A stretch of 64,000 bases of DNA from Trichococcus collinsii (GTDB lineage Bacteria; Bacillota; Bacilli; Lactobacillales; Aerococcaceae). The stretch is taken from positions 24,654-88,653 of the forward strand of contig NZ_FNQH01000008.1 in the NCBI RefSeq assembly GCF_900107505.1. Direction: 5' to 3'. Made by a program: the position numbers and the translations under genes. Every line of letters starts with the position of its first letter. The first letter of the stretch is position 1. The notes below the pieces were generated by a model. The model saw only the letters and a list, made by a program, of their open reading frames with translations, ran no database searches and was not told the origin of the DNA. Positions 59,714-64,000 of this stretch are shown here, in pieces.

Positions 59714-61057
59714 ATGATAACTATAAAAAACAGAAAAATGATTATGGGAACACTATCTGCTGCCTCTGTATTGGTGAGCAGCTTATTTGCAGCACCGGTT
59801 GCTTTGGCTGCTGAACAACCTTCTGTCGATGCGAAAGCAGCTTTCGTGATAGAAGATGAGACCGACAAAGTGCTTGTCAACCAAAATGGGGAAGAAGCGT
59901 TGGGCATAGCCTCAATGACAAAGATGCTGAGCATCTACTTGATACTGGAAGCTATCGAAGAAGGCAAATTGACTTGGGATAAGCAAATCACCGTCAGTGA
60001 TTACGTCTATGAAGTCAGCCAGAACTACAATTTTTCGAATGTGCCTTTGCGTCAGGACATCACATATTCTGTGGAAGAGCTGTACCAATCCGCATTGATC
60101 TATTCAGCAAACGGCTCGACGATCGCTTTGGCGGAAGCTTTGGCTGGTTCCGAAGCGAAATTCGTCGATCTTATGAAGGCTCAGTTGGATGAGTGGGGCG
60201 TAGAAAACTATGAGCTCTATAATGCAACCGGCTTGTCGAACAGCGATGTTGCGGAAGAAAACCTATATCCCGGTGCACCGTCTGACGGCTACAATAAAAT
60301 GACTGCGCGTGGGGTCGCGATGGTTGCGGATCATCTGATCGATGATTACCCTGAAGTTTTGGAAACGACTTCCATTCCGGAGTTGGCTTTCCAAGCGGGA
60401 ACATCTGACGAAATCATGATGCATAGCTATAACGTGATGTTGCCTGGTATGTTTTATTACCGTGAAGGTGTGGACGGTCTGAAGACCGGAACAACGCTGG
60501 AATCCGGCGCATCCTTTACTGGTACCGCAATGCAAGATGAAATGCGGATCATCACCGTGGTCATCGGAGCTGATGAGAGCACCAAACGCTTTAAAGAAAC
60601 AGGACGTTTGATGGACTATGCCTTCTCGACCTTCGAGAAGACGACGGTAGCGGCAAAAGGCGATGCTGTTTCCACGCAAGAACCGATTACCGTGGCCAAA
60701 GGGAAGCAAACTGAGGTCGGGCTTGTCTACAATGAAGACCTTGTGACCGTTACGGAAAAAGGTGCCGAAGAGCTCGCGCTCACAACTGTTTTCACACCGG
60801 CGGAAAAGAGTCTGAATGAGGACGGCGAGATTGAAGCGCCTATAGAAAAAGGCACAGAAGTAGGGTCCGTGGCTGTGACAGTCGAAGGCGACGAGTTGGG
60901 CTATCTGGATGGAACGACTTCTGAGGATGTCAAAGTCGCAGTGGCAAGCAGCGTTGAGAAAGCCAATATCTTTGTGCGCGGCGGCCGCGTTGTCGCAGAC
61001 TTGCTCGGTAAAGCTTGGCAAACAGTATCCGATTTTGTCGGAGGATTTTTTGACTGA
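59714..61057 (+). CDS. dacA: D-alanyl-D-alanine carboxypeptidase (PBP5/DacA type)
   Basis: A 447-residue exported penicillin-binding protein that trims the terminal D-Ala of peptidoglycan stem peptides. The signal peptide ends near AAPVALAAEQ. The three active-site motifs are SMTK, SAN (IYSANGS) and KTG (GLKTGTT). A C-terminal beta domain (about 320-415) and an amphipathic anchor helix (LLGKAWQTVSDFVGGFF) follow, as in PBP5. It lies directly after the VanRS-like pair, which may regulate it. Confidence 0.94.
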   Translation: MITIKNRKMIMGTLSAASVLVSSLFAAPVALAAEQPSVDAKAAFVIEDETDKVLVNQNGEEALGIASMTKMLSIYLILEAIEEGKLTWDKQITVSDYVYEVSQNYNFSNVPLRQDITYSVEELYQSALIYSANGSTIALAEALAGSEAKFVDLMKAQLDEWGVENYELYNATGLSNSDVAEENLYPGAPSDGYNKMTARGVAMVADHLIDDYPEVLETTSIPELAFQAGTSDEIMMHSYNVMLPGMFYYREGVDGLKTGTTLESGASFTGTAMQDEMRIITVVIGADESTKRFKETGRLMDYAFSTFEKTTVAAKGDAVSTQEPITVAKGKQTEVGLVYNEDLVTVTEKGAEELALTTVFTPAEKSLNEDGEIEAPIEKGTEVGSVAVTVEGDELGYLDGTTSEDVKVAVASSVEKANIFVRGGRVVADLLGKAWQTVSDFVGGFFD

Positions 61058-61096
61058 TCCGGAATAGTTGCAGGCTAATTTGGACCGACCGCTTTG

Positions 61097-61125
61097 TTGA
61101 CAGCATAGGGTTTGTTCAGTAAAAT
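61097..61125 (+). promoter_or_regulatory. serS leader promoter
   Basis: TTGACA (61097-61102), 17-bp spacer, TAAAAT (61120-61125). Confidence 0.88.
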
Positions 61126-61149
61126 GAGGATATCGAATCTTAGACTAAT

Positions 61150-61416
61150 TGAATAGAGAAAGCCATGCATGTGACCAGTAGATGATGTGAAGCGCCCCAG
61201 AGAGTCAGTGGTTCGGTGAGAACTGACCCTTCACCTGTTGAATCCCCACATGAAGCGAACAATGAAAACAAGCAATTGACTAAATTGTTCCGGATCCGTC
61301 CGTTAACGCAATGAAGCGCAGCCAGACCTATTTAGGATTGGCTGAAGTTGGGTGGTACCGCGAACGTTAAAGCCATTTCGTCCCAGATTAGTCTAGGGAT
61401 GGAGTGGCTATTTTTG
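61150..61416 (+). ncRNA. T-box riboswitch (serine-specific)
   Basis: Stem I starts with CATGTG (AGTA motif inside) and closes with CACATG; its specifier loop contains GAATCCC, giving UCC (Ser, 61243-61245). The antiterminator T-box GGTGGTACCGCG is at 61351-61362. The terminator pairs AGCCATTTCGTCCC with GGGATGGAGTGGCT (61371-61409), followed by ATTTTT. Uncharged tRNA-Ser would favour antitermination and serS expression. Confidence 0.95.
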
Positions 61417-61428
61417 TACACATAATGA

Positions 61429-62742
<1,314 letters not shown>

Positions 62743-62778
62743 TCGCAAGCAAGATATGCGAGTAAGCTTTTGGTCATG

Positions 62779-62787
62779 TGATACAAT
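62779..62787 (+). promoter_or_regulatory. msrA promoter (extended -10)
   Basis: TGATACAAT includes TACAAT (62782-62787) with TGn; no strong -35. It lies 38 bp before the proposed start. Confidence 0.55.
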
Positions 62788-62825
62788 CATTTCAGACGAA
62801 AATGCGTACGAAAGGAATGATAAAA

Positions 62826-63359
62826 GTGACAAAACCAAGATTGGAAAAAGCTACTTTTGCCGGAGGATGTTTTTGGTGTATGGTCAAGCCGTTCGATAGC
62901 CTTCCGGGCATCGAATCAGTTGTTTCTGGCTATACTGGCGGACATAAAGAGAATCCGACCTATGAAGAAGTGTGCGCCGGAACAACCGGGCATACGGAAG
63001 CCGTCCAAATTACATTTGATCCAGCTTTGTTTCCGTACAAAGATTTAGTGGAGGTATACTGGCAGCAGACAGATCCCACTGATGCCATGGGTCAGTTCGT
63101 AGATCGCGGTGCTTCTTACCGTCCGGTTATTTTTTATCATTCACCGGAACAAAAAGAGATAGCAGAAGCTTCCAAACAAGCGCTGCAGGACAGCGGGAAA
63201 TTCACTAAACCAATCGTGACTTCCATCGAACCGGCACAACCGTTTTATGCTGCAGAAGAATATCATCAGGATTTCTACAAAAAAAGCAGTGCGCATTATC
63301 ATGGGTATCGTTCCCATTCAGGCAGAGATTCGTATATCGAATCGCATTGGAAAAAGTAG
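62826..63359 (+). CDS. msrA: Peptide-methionine (S)-S-oxide reductase
   Basis: A 177-residue repair enzyme that reduces methionine-S-sulfoxide in proteins. The active-site motif is GGCFWC near residue 14; the conserved [15 protein letters not shown] and AEEYHQDF follow. I favour GTG at 62826, which has AAAGGA 9 nt upstream; an ATG at 62817 touches that site. It follows serS after 83 bp. Confidence 0.95.
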   Translation: MTKPRLEKATFAGGCFWCMVKPFDSLPGIESVVSGYTGGHKENPTYEEVCAGTTGHTEAVQITFDPALFPYKDLVEVYWQQTDPTDAMGQFVDRGASYRPVIFYHSPEQKEIAEASKQALQDSGKFTKPIVTSIEPAQPFYAAEEYHQDFYKKSSAHYHGYRSHSGRDSYIESHWKK

Positions 63360-63386
63360 AAAGTTTTCCGAGATAACAACAGTAAA

Positions 63387-63434
63387 GAAGATCCGTTCCG
63401 AAGAAATTACTTTGGAATGAGTCTTCTTTTTTTG
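63387..63434 (+). terminator. msrA terminator
   Basis: AGAAGA...TTCC-AAG pairs with CTT-GGAA...TCTTCT and is followed by T7. Confidence 0.82.
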
Positions 63435-63514
63435 CTGCGAATGGCAGGAATGGCTTATTCCGAAGGATTCTATTTTCAGTACACAATAAAAAAGTAAAAA
63501 TAATCAAAAAAGAC

Positions 63515-63684
63515 TTGCCAAAAACTGATAGCACAGGTATGATAGATATTCGTTGACAGGCCCAATGGAAAACCATAAAAAGTATCCACGGCTGTTGATG
63601 CTCGTATGAACTTTCAGAACCAATTCATAAAAATAACGTTTTTTGAAAAAGTTGTTGACAAATTGGTTCCGCAAGTGGTATTAT
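63515..63684 (+). promoter_or_regulatory. Tandem rRNA operon promoters P1 and P2
   Basis: P1: TTGCCA (63515-63520), 17 bp, TATGAT (63538-63543). P2: TTGACA (63655-63660), 18 bp, TATTAT (63679-63684). The leader to the 16S gene (to about 63881) contains the CTTTGAAAACTGAAT block common in Lactobacillales rRNA leaders. Confidence 0.82.
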
Positions 63685-63881
63685 ATAGAAGTTGTCATGT
63701 GAGAGCGTGCAACACATTAGACCTTTGAAAACTGAATGAAGAATGAACGAACCAAATGTGCAAGGAGCTTAGACTTCGGTCGAAGCAAACGAAGACGATA
63801 CTTTGTATCGCAAACATAAAGTCAGCAAAAAATTAAGAGCAATCAGCTTAACGTGTAGGATTTCTGTACAAGAGTCCACAT

Positions 63882-64000
63882 TTACATGAGAGTTTGATCC
63901 TGGCTCAGGACGAACGCTGGCGGCGTGCCTAATACATGCAAGTCGAACGGTCTTTTCTATGGAAGCTTGCTTCCACTGAGAAGATAGTGGCGGACGGGTG
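63882..64000 (+). rRNA. 16S ribosomal RNA, 5' end (cut by the window edge)
   Basis: The conserved AGAGTTTGATCCTGGCTCAG begins at 63889, followed by GACGAACGCTGGCGGCGTGC and CATGCAAGTCGAACG. The 5' end is placed by analogy with E. coli numbering and may be off by a few bases. Confidence 0.96.

Noticed and set aside
63684..63881. tRNA gene in the rRNA leader
   Set aside because: No cloverleaf-compatible sequence or conserved T-loop (GGTTCGAATCC type) was found.

Overview
The window is the replication-origin region of a low-GC Gram-positive chromosome. Gene content and order (gdpP, rpsR-ssb-rpsF, gyrA, gyrB, recF, yaaA, dnaN, dnaA | rpmH, rnpA, yidC, jag ... mnmE, mnmG ... rsmG, parA, parB, ychF) point to Lactobacillales. 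A Carnobacteriaceae member such as Trichococcus is my best guess, but this is inferred from gene content and not from any search. Transcription diverges from the dnaA region: nearly everything to its left is on the minus strand and nearly everything to its right is on the plus strand, as expected for co-orientation with replication. The origin appears bipartite. The dnaA-dnaN gap carries DnaA boxes, a GC-rich spacer and five consecutive DnaA-trios next to an AT-rich stretch; the rpmH-dnaA gap carries more DnaA boxes.

Left arm (1-12360, minus strand): the 5' part of gdpP, then an unusual gene-free stretch of about 2.9 kb. That stretch holds a further DnaA-box cluster and four parS-like sites, one of them at the centre of a perfect 40-bp palindrome. 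It is followed by rpsF-ssb-rpsR and yaaA-recF-gyrB-gyrA, then dnaN and dnaA.

Right arm (14300-64000, plus strand): rpmH-rnpA-yidC-jag; a trehalose PTS/phosphotrehalase operon with its GntR repressor nearby; a complete de novo purine pathway from PRPP to IMP (purEKB and purCSQLFMNHD); mnmE and mnmG; a damaged AraC/esterase locus; a TPP-riboswitch operon for thiamine salvage (thiM-thiE-HAD-thiD); rsmG; parA-parB; ychF; guaB; a VanRS-like two-component system with a D,D-carboxypeptidase; a T-box-controlled serS; msrA; and the tandem promoters and first bases of a 16S rRNA gene. PurR-box-like sites lie before purE, purC, guaB and a lone HAD phosphatase gene, suggesting one regulon.

The most novel-looking feature is a family of intergenic structured repeats directly after the stop codons of purH, mnmE and ychF. 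Each copy folds into a long hairpin of about 100 nt with a shared 5' bulge (GTTT or GGG), a GAGCAC motif and a CAGARYTCAACTA-like tail. Copies differ in stem sequence but keep the pairing, and one subtype is almost identical at two loci. This suggests recent mobility together with selection on structure.
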